From JALZUE01 sp051251725 (GTDB lineage: Bacteria; Pseudomonadota; Gammaproteobacteria; Enterobacterales; Alteromonadaceae), in contig JBPOFN010000002.1 of the NCBI GenBank assembly GCA_051251725.1, positions 62,001 through 126,000 of the forward strand: a DNA stretch of 64,000 nucleotides. The letters are read 5' to 3'. Each line of letters opens with the position of its first letter. Position 1 is the stretch's first letter. A model generated the notes under the pieces. The model made no database searches, was not told the DNA's origin, and saw nothing but the letters and a program-made list of their open reading frames with translations. A program made the position numbers and the translations under genes. Below, in pieces: positions 46,353 to 55,685 of this stretch.

Positions 46353-46382
46353 AAAAAAGGGAGCTAATAAGCTCCCTTTTTT
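46353..46382. terminator. Terminator between pnp and nlpI
   Basis: AAAAAAGGGAGCT-AATA-AGCTCCCTTTTTT: strong stem with U-tracts on both strands, about 50 bases after the pnp stop. Confidence 0.88.
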
Positions 46383-46429
46383 ACAATAGCTTAATAACGG
46401 CTAAAGAATTAGACGTTATTTAACGCTAA

Positions 46430-48553
46430 TTATTCAGACTCAGCTGGCGCTGCAGCTTCTGCTGCTGGCTTTTCTGCTGCTTCTTTCATACTTAAACGTA
46501 CGCGACCTTGGCGATCAACTTCTAGTACCTTAACAGTAACTTCTTGACCTTCAGTCAATACGTCAGTTACTGCATTCACACGCTCTTCAGAGATTTGTGA
46601 AATGTGTACTAAACCGTCTTTACCAGGAAGTACATTAACAAAGGCACCAAAATCAACGATACGTACAACTTTACCTGTGTAAACTGTACCTACTTCAATT
46701 TCAGCAGTTAATGCTTTAATACGGTTAATGGCATCTTCAGCTTGTTCGCCAGAAGTTGCTGCAATTTTAACGGTACCGTCGTCTTCAATCTCAATAGTAG
46801 TACCCGTTTCTTCGGTAAGTTGACGAATAGTTGCGCCGCCTTTACCAATGATGTCACGGATCTTATCTTGACTTACTTTCAACGTATGAATACGTGGAGC
46901 AAATTGAGAAATGTCTTCACGAGCAGAGTTAATTGCTTCATCCATTACACTTAAGATATGAATACGTGCGCCCTTCGCTTGGCTAAGCGCTGTTTGCATA
47001 ATATCTTTAGTGATGCCTTCAATTTTAATGTCCATTTGAAGTGCAGTGATACCGTCTTTAGTACCCGCAACTTTAAAGTCCATATCACCTAAGTGATCTT
47101 CATCGCCTAAAATGTCAGAAAGTACAACGTGGCTGTCACCTTCTTTAACTAAGCCCATTGCAATACCAGCAACAGAATCTTTAATTGGTACACCAGCATC
47201 CATAAGTGCTAACGAGGTGCCACAAACAGAAGCCATTGAAGATGAACCGTTAGACTCAGTAATTTCAGAAACCACACGTACTGAGTACGGGAATTCTTCC
47301 ATTGTTGGCATAACCGCTAACATACCGCGTTTAGCTAAACGACCATGACCAATTTCACGACGCTTTGGAGAACCAACAAAACCGGTTTCACCTACAGAGT
47401 AAGGAGGGAAGTTGTAATGCAACATAAAGTTGTCAGTTTTCTCACCTAAAATCGTTTCAATGCGTTGTGCATCACGAGCAGTACCAAGCGTAGCTGTTAC
47501 TAATGCTTGCGTTTCGCCACGTGTAAATACCGCTGAACCATGAGTTCTTGGTAAAACACCTGTCATAACGTCTAAAGCACGAATCATTTCAGGATCACGA
47601 CCATCAATACGTGGATGACCTTGAGTAATACGACCGCGAACAACCGTTTTCTCTAAATCGTGAAATAAATCTTTCGCTTCTTGAACATTAAGTTCAGCAT
47701 CTTCAGCTAATAAAGCTTCAACAACTGAATTTCTGATCTCGGCAACTTTTTCATAACGTGTTGCTTTTTCAGTAATTTGGTAAGCTTCATTTACTTGGCT
47801 TTCAGCAAGCTCAGTAATTTTGGCAATCAACGCCGCATTTTTAACTGGCGCTTCCCAATTCCATGAAGGCGTATTAACTTCAGCAGCAAATTCTTTAATA
47901 GCATTGATTGCTGTTTGAGATTGCTCATGGCCGTAAACAACAGCACCTAACATTACTTCTTCAGAAAGCACGTCAGCTTCTGATTCAACCATTAATACTG
48001 CCGCATCAGTACCAGCTACAACTAAGTCTAGTTGGCTGTCTACTAATTCAGATTGTAATGGGTTTAAAATATATTTTCCGTCAGTGTAACCTACACGTGC
48101 AGCGCCTACTGGGCCACTAAATGGTGTACCAGAAATAGCTAATGCAGCAGATGTACCTAATAACGCAATAATATCAGGGGCAATTTCAGGGTTAGCTGAA
48201 ACAACCGTAATAATAACTTGAACTTCGTTAGTAAACCCTTCAGGGAATAATGGACGAATTGGACGGTCAATTAAGCGACAAATTAATGTTTCTTCTTCTG
48301 AAGGACGACCTTCACGTTTGAAGAAACCGCCTGGGATTTTACCCGCAGCGTAAGTTTTTTCTTGGTAGTTCACAGTAAGAGGGAAAAAGTCTTGCCCTTC
48401 TTTTGCTTCTTTTTTAGCAACAACCGATACTAATACGCATGTGTCATCCATTGATGCCATAACAGCAGCAGTAGCTTGACGAGCAATAACGCCTGTTTCT
48501 AAAGTTACGGTATGTTGACCGTATTCAAATGTTTTGGTTACCGGAGTAAACAT
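46430..48553 (-). CDS. pnp: Polyribonucleotide nucleotidyltransferase
   Basis: A 707-residue phosphorolytic 3'-5' exoribonuclease and degradosome component. It has two RNase PH domains (PGGFFKREGRPSEEE and HYNFPPYSVGETG; catalytic region GTKDGITALQMDIK), a KH domain (IRDIIGKGGATIRQLTEETG) and an S1 domain (GKVVRIVDFGAFVNVLPGKDGL). An Ala/Glu-rich tail ends the chain. The rpsO gene that usually precedes pnp is not upstream; instead a divergent lipoprotein gene begins 265 bases away. Confidence 0.98.
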   Translation of the reverse strand: MFTPVTKTFEYGQHTVTLETGVIARQATAAVMASMDDTCVLVSVVAKKEAKEGQDFFPLTVNYQEKTYAAGKIPGGFFKREGRPSEEETLICRLIDRPIRPLFPEGFTNEVQVIITVVSANPEIAPDIIALLGTSAALAISGTPFSGPVGAARVGYTDGKYILNPLQSELVDSQLDLVVAGTDAAVLMVESEADVLSEEVMLGAVVYGHEQSQTAINAIKEFAAEVNTPSWNWEAPVKNAALIAKITELAESQVNEAYQITEKATRYEKVAEIRNSVVEALLAEDAELNVQEAKDLFHDLEKTVVRGRITQGHPRIDGRDPEMIRALDVMTGVLPRTHGSAVFTRGETQALVTATLGTARDAQRIETILGEKTDNFMLHYNFPPYSVGETGFVGSPKRREIGHGRLAKRGMLAVMPTMEEFPYSVRVVSEITESNGSSSMASVCGTSLALMDAGVPIKDSVAGIAMGLVKEGDSHVVLSDILGDEDHLGDMDFKVAGTKDGITALQMDIKIEGITKDIMQTALSQAKGARIHILSVMDEAINSAREDISQFAPRIHTLKVSQDKIRDIIGKGGATIRQLTEETGTTIEIEDDGTVKIAATSGEQAEDAINRIKALTAEIEVGTVYTGKVVRIVDFGAFVNVLPGKDGLVHISQISEERVNAVTDVLTEGQEVTVKVLEVDRQGRVRLSMKEAAEKPAAEAAAPAESE

Positions 48554-48818
48554 TTATTTCATTCCTTATTTAAGATACTAACCCACCTATTTGAGCTAGC
48601 TCTGTTCTATCATTTAATTTTTGCACGGTAATTATACTGACAAAGTTGTTTTTTACTAGCAGGAAAATCAATTAACCTTCAATCACTATAAATAATTAAT
48701 AAAAGGTCAAATTATTGGCTACTTTGCACAGTCAAATCAAATCTAGGTAATGGTGTATACTCAATTTCAATCCAGAATAAAAACAACACTCGCTAATAAT
48801 TAAAATAAAGGACTCTCT

Positions 48819-49385
48819 ATGCTAAAGGCTAATATATTAACTATAGTAATTTCTGGTTTTATTTTAACCTCAACTGGCTGTACCTCAGTTACTCCTTCTA
48901 AGAGTAAGACAATAAAAGAAAATGCGATAAATGCCACAACCTTATATGACCATATTGACGAATGGAAAAATTATAAGCAGCAAACTGAAGATGTAGTTTT
49001 ATTAAAGAAAGAGATAAATGAATTGAAAGAGCAAGTAGCATTGCTGACCAAAAAGCATCAGATTTTAGATAAACAAGTCATGAAAGGTTCAGCGCTTAAC
49101 GAAAGATTAAAAGATCAAACGCCTACCAATACTATCAATCATATCGCGATTCAATTTGGTTCATATGGCACCGAACTCGCCTTAGAGCATAGCTGGCAAA
49201 ACCTTCAATCAAAATATAAAGACCAATTCACTAATAAAGAATTACTCGTTGAATCAATACAAAATAATGATAAAACAATTTATCGACTAAAAGTTATCCC
49301 TTTTGTTGATAAAAATGACGCAAAACAAGTCTGTGATTATTTTAAAAGTATTGAACAAGCCTGCTTAGTAACAACCTATCAATAG
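48819..49385 (+). CDS. Lipoprotein with coiled coil and SPOR-like domain
   Basis: A 188-residue protein. The signal ends at TSTGC (Cys21). Residues about 50-90 are a coiled coil (VVLLKKEINELKEQVALLTKKH). Residues about 107-188 look like a SPOR domain: IAIQFGSYGTELALEHSWQNL, YRLKVIPFVDKNDAKQVCDY and a final strand. SPOR domains bind septal peptidoglycan lacking stem peptides. It lies beside the usher locus, whose usher also ends with SPOR domains. Confidence 0.7.
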   Translation: MLKANILTIVISGFILTSTGCTSVTPSKSKTIKENAINATTLYDHIDEWKNYKQQTEDVVLLKKEINELKEQVALLTKKHQILDKQVMKGSALNERLKDQTPTNTINHIAIQFGSYGTELALEHSWQNLQSKYKDQFTNKELLVESIQNNDKTIYRLKVIPFVDKNDAKQVCDYFKSIEQACLVTTYQ

Positions 49386-49490
49386 TTTATGACATAAAAT
49401 CAATTATCGGCCAAAATAAAAAATAACGGTATAAATAATGCTTAATATTATTAACTGCAAGTAGATAAAGATAATTCGTCAGAGACTGAT

Positions 49491-50144
49491 ATGAAAAAAA
49501 CATTACCATTATACGCCTTAACTATTATTGCCAGTGCGCTAACTTCTGGTTGTGGAGTATTCCCAATCAGCGCAGTAAAAGACTCAGTTAAATATTGTGC
49601 TGATGACAATGGTGAATTTTATCCATGTGATGAAATTGTTATTAATAAGCAAAAATCTGCGCCAAAAGCTAAATCGACTTTATTTTCTAGTACTGTTAAT
49701 TTCCAATTTTTAAGTGAATATACCGAACAGCTTGCTTATGATTTAAAACATTCAATCAAAGATAAAGAAATCAAACATAATATTGTTGTTACTACTTTTG
49801 TCTATTTAGATGAAACGTTGAGAAATACCGATGTGATCGGGCAACAAGTCGCGACGTTATTATCTGCCGATCTACAAAATAATAATTTACCGGTGAGCGA
49901 ATTAAAACTTTCGGGTTACATTGACATAAATGAGCAAGGTGAATTTGCACTTAGCCAAAACATTGATGAGCTCAATCCAAATATTACCTTTCGTTATATT
50001 TGTACCGGAACTTTAATAGAAAATAAGCAAGGTTTATTAATCAACGCTCGGATTATTGATCGCACCACCAATCAAATCATAGGTTCAGCGAGTAAAACGA
50101 TTCCTCGTATGATGTTAGATAACACACGAGATACCACGTTATAA
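49491..50144 (+). CDS. FlgO-like outer-membrane lipoprotein
   Basis: A 217-residue lipoprotein (LTSGC, Cys21). Residues about 75-210 match the FlgO fold: LAYDLKHSI, VVTTFVYLDETLRNTDVIGQQVATLLSADLQ, GYIDINEQGEFALSQNIDEL, YICTGTLIENKQGLLINARIID and IGSASKTIP. FlgO was described as an outer-membrane lipoprotein of the Vibrio flagellum, but no flagellar genes are present here. It is related to the two genes at 59416-60903. It is convergent with the usher operon. Confidence 0.78.
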   Translation: MKKTLPLYALTIIASALTSGCGVFPISAVKDSVKYCADDNGEFYPCDEIVINKQKSAPKAKSTLFSSTVNFQFLSEYTEQLAYDLKHSIKDKEIKHNIVVTTFVYLDETLRNTDVIGQQVATLLSADLQNNNLPVSELKLSGYIDINEQGEFALSQNIDELNPNITFRYICTGTLIENKQGLLINARIIDRTTNQIIGSASKTIPRMMLDNTRDTTL

Positions 50145-50190
50145 TATCTTTAATAATTTTAGATAATACTGCCTTATTACTACTCACGAT

Positions 50191-50238
50191 CGCTATCAAT
50201 AAAAATTAACCTACAAGGCTTAACTTTTATTGATAGCG
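50191..50238. terminator. Long bidirectional inverted repeat between convergent operons
   Basis: CGCTATCAATAAAAATTAA (50191-50209) and TTAACTTTTATTGATAGCG (50220-50238) match at 18 of 19 positions as reverse complements, with a 10-base loop. It stands between the rightward FlgO-like gene and the leftward usher operon and probably ends both. Confidence 0.7.
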
Positions 50239-50301
50239 ACTTAGTTGTCACTTAGATAACAGCAGAAAACCCCCTCTTATCCATACCACAACACCAACAA
50301 C

Positions 50302-51492
50302 TTATCGTTCCAATTCAACCTGACAAGGAGCAATTTGATCTTGGCTGAAATCCCGCACAGCTTGCACCGGATATAAACGTACTAAACCGCTTTGCTTAAA
50401 GATTGCACCGTCAGGTGCCGACGAAAGAATATTATCGATTTCAACCTGTAGTTGACCTACAACATAAACCGAAAACTTAGTCCCTAATACTTCGGTGACA
50501 ATACCAAAATAATTACCATTGAAACTACAAACCTTGTCACCGATCGAAACATCTAACTGTTGTAATATCTGCCAATCAACAACCTCAGAACTAATCGAGA
50601 TATTAACACCATCACCGGTTCCTTCTTGTTGCCAAAAAGTAACTTCTTGAGCAATAGCTGCTGTTTGCCATGTACTTTGTTCTTTAGCTTGAGAATCAAG
50701 TTCAATGTTATCCAATTCCATTGCTACAAAGTCATCTTGTATATGACTAAGTTCTGGAGCAATAAGTTCTGGAGCAACAAGTTCAGTTATCTCTTGACCG
50801 TCGTCTAAGGTTTGCCAACGGGTAATTTCTTGAGGTTGCTCGGCAGCTAACATGCTGTATTGCTTTTTTGGGTCATTGATATAACTTAAGTACTGCTCTG
50901 TTGACAACATTTCAGTTAAAAAATCACTTAAGTCGATCAGCTTATCAAAATGATTATTCTTTTCAATTAACCAAGTTAAATAATAAGGTAACAATTTTTT
51001 ATCAATTGTTTCCAACTCTGCTAAGCTGTCATCTAATAACGATAATTGGCCATAGAATTTAAACAGTTGAAATTCATAATCATCAAAGTACTGTTTTAAT
51101 AACGTAGCATTTACCTCTGAGTTTGATGTGTATTCAGTCAGTAATGAACACTCAGGGGTACAAATAATTTTGTCTTCAAAAGAAGGGGATAATAAATTGA
51201 TATGCTCAGCACTCGCTTTTTTAAGCAGCGCAAAGTCTTTTAAAATAAATTGATGTTCTGAGCTTTTATCAACAGTTAAACGCGCGCCTAAAGCAATATC
51301 ATATTGATTCAAAACACCATCAGCATAGAGCGATAATGCTTTCCATTTATCAACCACTAATTTGTGATCACTGCCAGCAATTTGTTGCGGAGATTGGCAA
51401 CTAAACAATAAACTAGTGCATATGGTAAAAATAAAAGCATTGACTGATTTATTCAATCGTCCCCCCTTTGACCTAATATAATTAACAATCAC
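50302..51492 (-). CDS. Lipoprotein of the usher locus, function unknown
   Basis: A 396-residue lipoprotein (lipobox LLFSC). The start is GTG 51492, directly after the previous stop with GGAG in front; a TTG at 51456 after AAGGGGGG would give a shorter signal and is an alternative. Residues 40-230 are helical. A short internal repeat reads TELVAPELIAPEL. The C-terminal 110 residues are beta-rich, with SIGDKVCSFNGNYFGIVTEVLG like an SH3/KOW-type barrel. Last gene of the leftward operon. I do not recognise a family. Confidence 0.7.
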   Translation of the reverse strand: MIVNYIRSKGGRLNKSVNAFIFTICTSLLFSCQSPQQIAGSDHKLVVDKWKALSLYADGVLNQYDIALGARLTVDKSSEHQFILKDFALLKKASAEHINLLSPSFEDKIICTPECSLLTEYTSNSEVNATLLKQYFDDYEFQLFKFYGQLSLLDDSLAELETIDKKLLPYYLTWLIEKNNHFDKLIDLSDFLTEMLSTEQYLSYINDPKKQYSMLAAEQPQEITRWQTLDDGQEITELVAPELIAPELSHIQDDFVAMELDNIELDSQAKEQSTWQTAAIAQEVTFWQQEGTGDGVNISISSEVVDWQILQQLDVSIGDKVCSFNGNYFGIVTEVLGTKFSVYVVGQLQVEIDNILSSAPDGAIFKQSGLVRLYPVQAVRDFSQDQIAPCQVELER

Positions 51493-51999
51493 TTACTGCT
51501 CCGTATACTCTAGCCCTTCGACAATAGTCAGCTCATAACTTGCGCCAAAACTTTGCTGAATTGTACTTGTCAAAGTTCCTCCTAAAGTAATGGTAATGTT
51601 ACCCGTAGAGCCTGTATCAATAAGCTGCGGTGAATCAGCAATTATCACCACATCTGGCAGTCCATTAACGCTATAAAGACCTGAAGCAGAATAAGTTAAT
51701 CCATCCCCATCATTAGGTTTACTCTTTAACCGAATACTTATTTGCGTATTAGGATTCCCATAAATGATAATTTTACCTGTGGTGCCAAAGTTAATGCCTG
51801 CATGGTCGCATAAACTGCCTGAAACATTATTAACACGGCTCGTTAAATAATCTAAAGTACAAACGCCAGGAAAACCAAAAATAGCACCAAATGACACTTC
51901 CCTTACTACCGAATGATATGGAGTGATGGCATAAGCCTTAATATTAAGACTTAACAATAGTATCAAGCTAACAACACTGTAATTAAAAACCTTCCACAT
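51493..51999 (-). CDS. Small pilin-like subunit, probable tip or adaptor
   Basis: A 168-residue exported protein (signal ending AYA) made mostly of beta strands, with two cysteines (GVCTLDY and GSLCDHAG) in positions like those of the two larger subunits. Segments GIIIYGNPN-type turns and ITITLGGTLTSTIQQ resemble DUF4402 domains. It is coded between usher and lipoprotein, the position often used for a tip or anchor subunit. The role is inferred. Confidence 0.65.
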   Translation of the reverse strand: MWKVFNYSVVSLILLLSLNIKAYAITPYHSVVREVSFGAIFGFPGVCTLDYLTSRVNNVSGSLCDHAGINFGTTGKIIIYGNPNTQISIRLKSKPNDGDGLTYSASGLYSVNGLPDVVIIADSPQLIDTGSTGNITITLGGTLTSTIQQSFGASYELTIVEGLEYTEQ

Positions 52000-52021
52000 A
52001 ATAATATACTCTTGAATTTAG

Positions 52022-55000
52022 TTATTGAGCCAATGTTACATTTTGGTAATTTGATAACTCAGAAACCCAGCCCGGCATTGATGATTTTCGTAACGCCCTC
52101 AAAGCTTGTTCTTTAGTTGTAAAAGCGGCACTGACTAAGCAATGCCATACTTTGTCACTTTTTTTAGTATATTTCTCAGCTTGATATAAAGCTCCTACAC
52201 TTTTAAAAGTATTAATCACCTGGTCATTTAATTTACTTTGCCCTGCATGCCATTGAATAACCCACCCCTTTAACGGCGTAACTTTTACCACATTTGTTTC
52301 AACATCAGTTGGCGAAACAATAGATGGAGCAATAGTATCACTGCGATCTTTTATTATAATTTGACGTAATAAATAGCTGTCTGCAGTCAAATTATTTTTT
52401 CTGACAAACATTAAAGCTTCATTTTTATTTTTAAACTCACCTGCGTAAACTTTATAAATCGCTTGATTGTTACTTCCTGTAATTTTTACAACAGTAGCAA
52501 ATAACCCATGATGCAACTGAGCTAAACTTTCAGCTCGTTCAGGTTCACTAAAAGCGCCTAATTGTAAAGTATACCCCTTAACAGCATGTTCACTTTGTCT
52601 TTCATCATGATATAACATTTCATGTTGCGGTTTTGCCTTAGTCGGTTGAACACTAAGTTCACGTTTTTTGACATCAATAGCCGTCATCGAACTTTTTGAA
52701 TCTTTTTTAATAACTACCAAAGCTTTCGAAAGTTCATGTTCAGCAACAACTTTATCCTTGTTCGGCAAAGAAAATAAATTCTGCATTTGATTTTCATCAT
52801 CTTCATCAATTAAACGCTCTTGTATATCCTCAGAGATAACAAAAGGGATAACCTGCTCTGCAGCGAAATCATTCTCCCCTTCTAATCGTTGTAAAATTAT
52901 ACTTGGCAGTTCGGCAAAGCCACCTCTGCTAGGTGTTAACAGTTGATAACCAATTATATTTCCAGTTAATGCCTTCGCTCTTAAGCTTTCTTGATTCACA
53001 ATAATATGATAAGAGTTCGGTTTCATATCAATGAATTCATAATAACCATCAAGATCAGTTTTTTGACTATCAACCACCGTACCTGAATCATCAAGCAGAT
53101 CAATGGTAAGCCCAGTCACCGCAATATCATTTGGTCCTCGATAAATAAATCCTGCTAATTCTGAACTTAAATAAAAGGGCATATTTACATCAACACGCGC
53201 ACCTGGGTGAGTATAAATAACATAATCATTATTGATAGTTTGGGTGCCACTTTTCCAGTGTGCTTGAAATTTAAAAGGAGCATTTACATGAGCACCATGT
53301 AAAAGAATACGACCATCTTTTCCTGAAGCTCTATCTCCCCAAGCTGAATTACCTGAATATGTAACACCTTCTAAATTATAATCTAAGACATCAGGACGAC
53401 CATTCATCTGTCTATCTAAATAGTTATGTATATTCAAACTTGCTGAATAACTATTAATATTATTACTAAAATGGGTTCTATTATTATGATAGTCATAACC
53501 AAAGAAAAAACTGAAGTTTAATGATAACGACCATTCATCGGCTTGATCATATCGTGTTTGTAAACTTAAGCGGTGCGATGCAGCTTCCCACGCCATATTA
53601 TGAGACAACTGCCATTTTTTATCACTTTCTGAAATAGGACGATAATTTAAGTTCAAATAATGGTTTAAACTCCAAGGGTCAAGCAAACGCCATTGTGCAC
53701 TTAACGATGAGTTTTTAGAGATAACATCATCTTCAGCTTTCGGATCGTAATTTATATTCGCTGATAAACGAAAATCTCTATTAATTGATGTGCTAAGGCT
53801 TAAACGTCCATTAAGTCGATAATCAAGGGTACCAAAGTCTTCGGCCTCTTCTACTTTAGTAGTATATTCAGAATACTCTAGGTTATGAGTAAGCCGTAAA
53901 AAATCAAAGTTATAACCAAGTGAATTAGAAAACGTGGTGATATCTCTTGTTTCATTTGTTGAGTATCTTGCACCAAAATTAAATCTAAATCGGCCAACAT
54001 AATTATTGTAAATAGAAGATAACTCTTGAAACTTACCTAAATTAATATTATTTCGAGCGACAAAATCACCATTGCCTGAGCTATAAGACACGTTATAGGA
54101 ACCTTGAAAAAAAGCTTGACCGTTTAAAGTGGTTTTTTGCTGGTAACCATTGTTATTATTAATGGCAAATTCATTTTCCAATAATATGCCCGGCAAATTA
54201 AAATTATTCTTAAGGCTAAATATCTGATTATTGTCATCCGTAGTATTTGCCTGTGCTTTTTTTTGCTGATTAAAACCCACACCTATTTGCCATAAATCAC
54301 TAATACCGTAATCAAAAGTACCACCAATAAAGTCTAATTCAAGCCCTCCCTCTTCTGCATTATTATTAAATAGGGTTCGATCTGAATCCAAACCATAAAG
54401 GGAATAAGCCATCCCTCCTGCGCTTAATGGGTTTGATTTTAAATTATAAGATTGTGTAAATTCTTTCTGCTCGCCAAAAGGGCCAAAGACCTTAATGCTA
54501 AAATTATTATTACCATAAAAGATCTCTACATCATCAAACACAAGTAAACCTGTTTCTGGTACAGTCACAACTTTAACAAATTGACTATTATGGAATAATT
54601 CTGCTTCCCAGCCTGGAGGTGCCGCCTGTTCAATGGTTATTTTACTGTTTTCACGACGGAATGCTTGAGGCGCTCTAACAAAATTAACACCAACACCACT
54701 CGCACTTTTAGAAAGGGACGAGTTATTTATACTACTAACATCACCAAGGCGATAAAAATCGAAAGCACCTAAAATATAATCATCAGATGATGTTTTATAT
54801 CGAGCTAAAGACAAGCCGCCACTAATTTTATCTGATTGCGACTTATTAATATTAATATTCGCAGAATGGTAAAGTAGATCGGAGACCAGTTGAACATTAA
54901 TATTATTATTCTGCTTTTTATTATCTAATGAGATCTGGCTTGATACTTGACCATGAGGAAACGTTATTAGCCGATATTGATCTTCAATGGTGATAGGAAG

Positions 55001-55525
55001 TTCTTCTTTTTGGTTTTTTTTATTATTACGTGTATTGGTCTGTGCCAATCTTCTTTGTTTGGCTAATTTCTCCAGCACGGTAATAGGAAAGTCATAACTT
55101 GATGTTTGTATTTCCATTAACAAACGATGTTCGGTATACACGATCTTTATATCAAACAAACGCTCCAACGCTGTTGAGGGTAAATAAATATAATAACCAT
55201 CATCAGCCCAAATGTTTAAGTTTTGTAGTTCGCTTTTATTGTCAGTTAAACTAAATGAAAATTCTTCATTATTTTTCCAGACAGTTATTTTATTTTTAAA
55301 TATTTGATATTTAACCTGTAACAAGTCGAATAAAGGCTCGACAGCAATAAGTAATTGTCCTTCACTTTTATATGCGTCAACATTTTGACTAATGGTAAAA
55401 GAGTTTAATTTAACCGATAACAACAATAAATCATCTTCAACAACCGCTGTTTTATTCAGATCATTAGCTAAAACGCTAAACGTTGATAACGTAAATAACA
55501 CAACAGCGAAATACCTAAATAACAT
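52022..55525 (-). CDS. Usher-like outer-membrane protein with tandem C-terminal SPOR domains
   Basis: A 1167-residue protein with signal peptide (cleavage near VLA/N). Residues about 25-145 form an N-terminal domain with a QLLIAVEPLFDLLQ strand-helix pattern. Residues 303-353 (APPGWEAELFHNSQFVKV..GPFGEQKE) match the usher segment before the barrel; residues about 360-780 are alternating beta strands typical of a barrel. A carboxypeptidase-regulatory-like fold follows at about 795-850 (VTGLTIDLLDDSG..DLDGYYEF). Residues 983-1056 are a clear SPOR domain (KGYTLQLGAFSEPERAESLA), and 1086-1167 a second, divergent one. Known ushers are about 800-900 residues and lack SPOR. It probably secretes the subunits coded upstream and binds peptidoglycan through its tail. 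Confidence 0.78.
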   Translation of the reverse strand: MLFRYFAVVLFTLSTFSVLANDLNKTAVVEDDLLLLSVKLNSFTISQNVDAYKSEGQLLIAVEPLFDLLQVKYQIFKNKITVWKNNEEFSFSLTDNKSELQNLNIWADDGYYIYLPSTALERLFDIKIVYTEHRLLMEIQTSSYDFPITVLEKLAKQRRLAQTNTRNNKKNQKEELPITIEDQYRLITFPHGQVSSQISLDNKKQNNNINVQLVSDLLYHSANININKSQSDKISGGLSLARYKTSSDDYILGAFDFYRLGDVSSINNSSLSKSASGVGVNFVRAPQAFRRENSKITIEQAAPPGWEAELFHNSQFVKVVTVPETGLLVFDDVEIFYGNNNFSIKVFGPFGEQKEFTQSYNLKSNPLSAGGMAYSLYGLDSDRTLFNNNAEEGGLELDFIGGTFDYGISDLWQIGVGFNQQKKAQANTTDDNNQIFSLKNNFNLPGILLENEFAINNNNGYQQKTTLNGQAFFQGSYNVSYSSGNGDFVARNNINLGKFQELSSIYNNYVGRFRFNFGARYSTNETRDITTFSNSLGYNFDFLRLTHNLEYSEYTTKVEEAEDFGTLDYRLNGRLSLSTSINRDFRLSANINYDPKAEDDVISKNSSLSAQWRLLDPWSLNHYLNLNYRPISESDKKWQLSHNMAWEAASHRLSLQTRYDQADEWSLSLNFSFFFGYDYHNNRTHFSNNINSYSASLNIHNYLDRQMNGRPDVLDYNLEGVTYSGNSAWGDRASGKDGRILLHGAHVNAPFKFQAHWKSGTQTINNDYVIYTHPGARVDVNMPFYLSSELAGFIYRGPNDIAVTGLTIDLLDDSGTVVDSQKTDLDGYYEFIDMKPNSYHIIVNQESLRAKALTGNIIGYQLLTPSRGGFAELPSIILQRLEGENDFAAEQVIPFVISEDIQERLIDEDDENQMQNLFSLPNKDKVVAEHELSKALVVIKKDSKSSMTAIDVKKRELSVQPTKAKPQHEMLYHDERQSEHAVKGYTLQLGAFSEPERAESLAQLHHGLFATVVKITGSNNQAIYKVYAGEFKNKNEALMFVRKNNLTADSYLLRQIIIKDRSDTIAPSIVSPTDVETNVVKVTPLKGWVIQWHAGQSKLNDQVINTFKSVGALYQAEKYTKKSDKVWHCLVSAAFTTKEQALRALRKSSMPGWVSELSNYQNVTLAQ

Positions 55526-55617
55526 GATATAAATCCAATAACACGACTAAAATCAATAAAATGCATAAACTAGGCCAGCTTGTTTTCAAGGTGATAGCGC
55601 AAGGATAAAAAACAAAA

Positions 55618-55646
55618 AAGGCATACAGATAAGCGCTGTATGCCTT
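55618..55646 (-). terminator. Terminator between chaperone and usher genes
   Basis: AAGGCATACAG (55618-55628) and CTGTATGCCTT (55636-55646): perfect 11-base stem, 7-base loop, and TTTTTTG on the minus strand. It would lower usher expression relative to the chaperones. Confidence 0.85.
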
Positions 55647-55685
55647 ATAAAACAATAGAAAACTGAATAATCTAGCGAGAATAAA

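Noticed and set aside
52022..55525. TonB-dependent receptor or LptD-like barrel instead of an usher
   Set aside because: No plug or TonB box is present; the PPGWEAELF..GPFGEQKE segment and the neighbouring chaperones and subunits fit an usher better.
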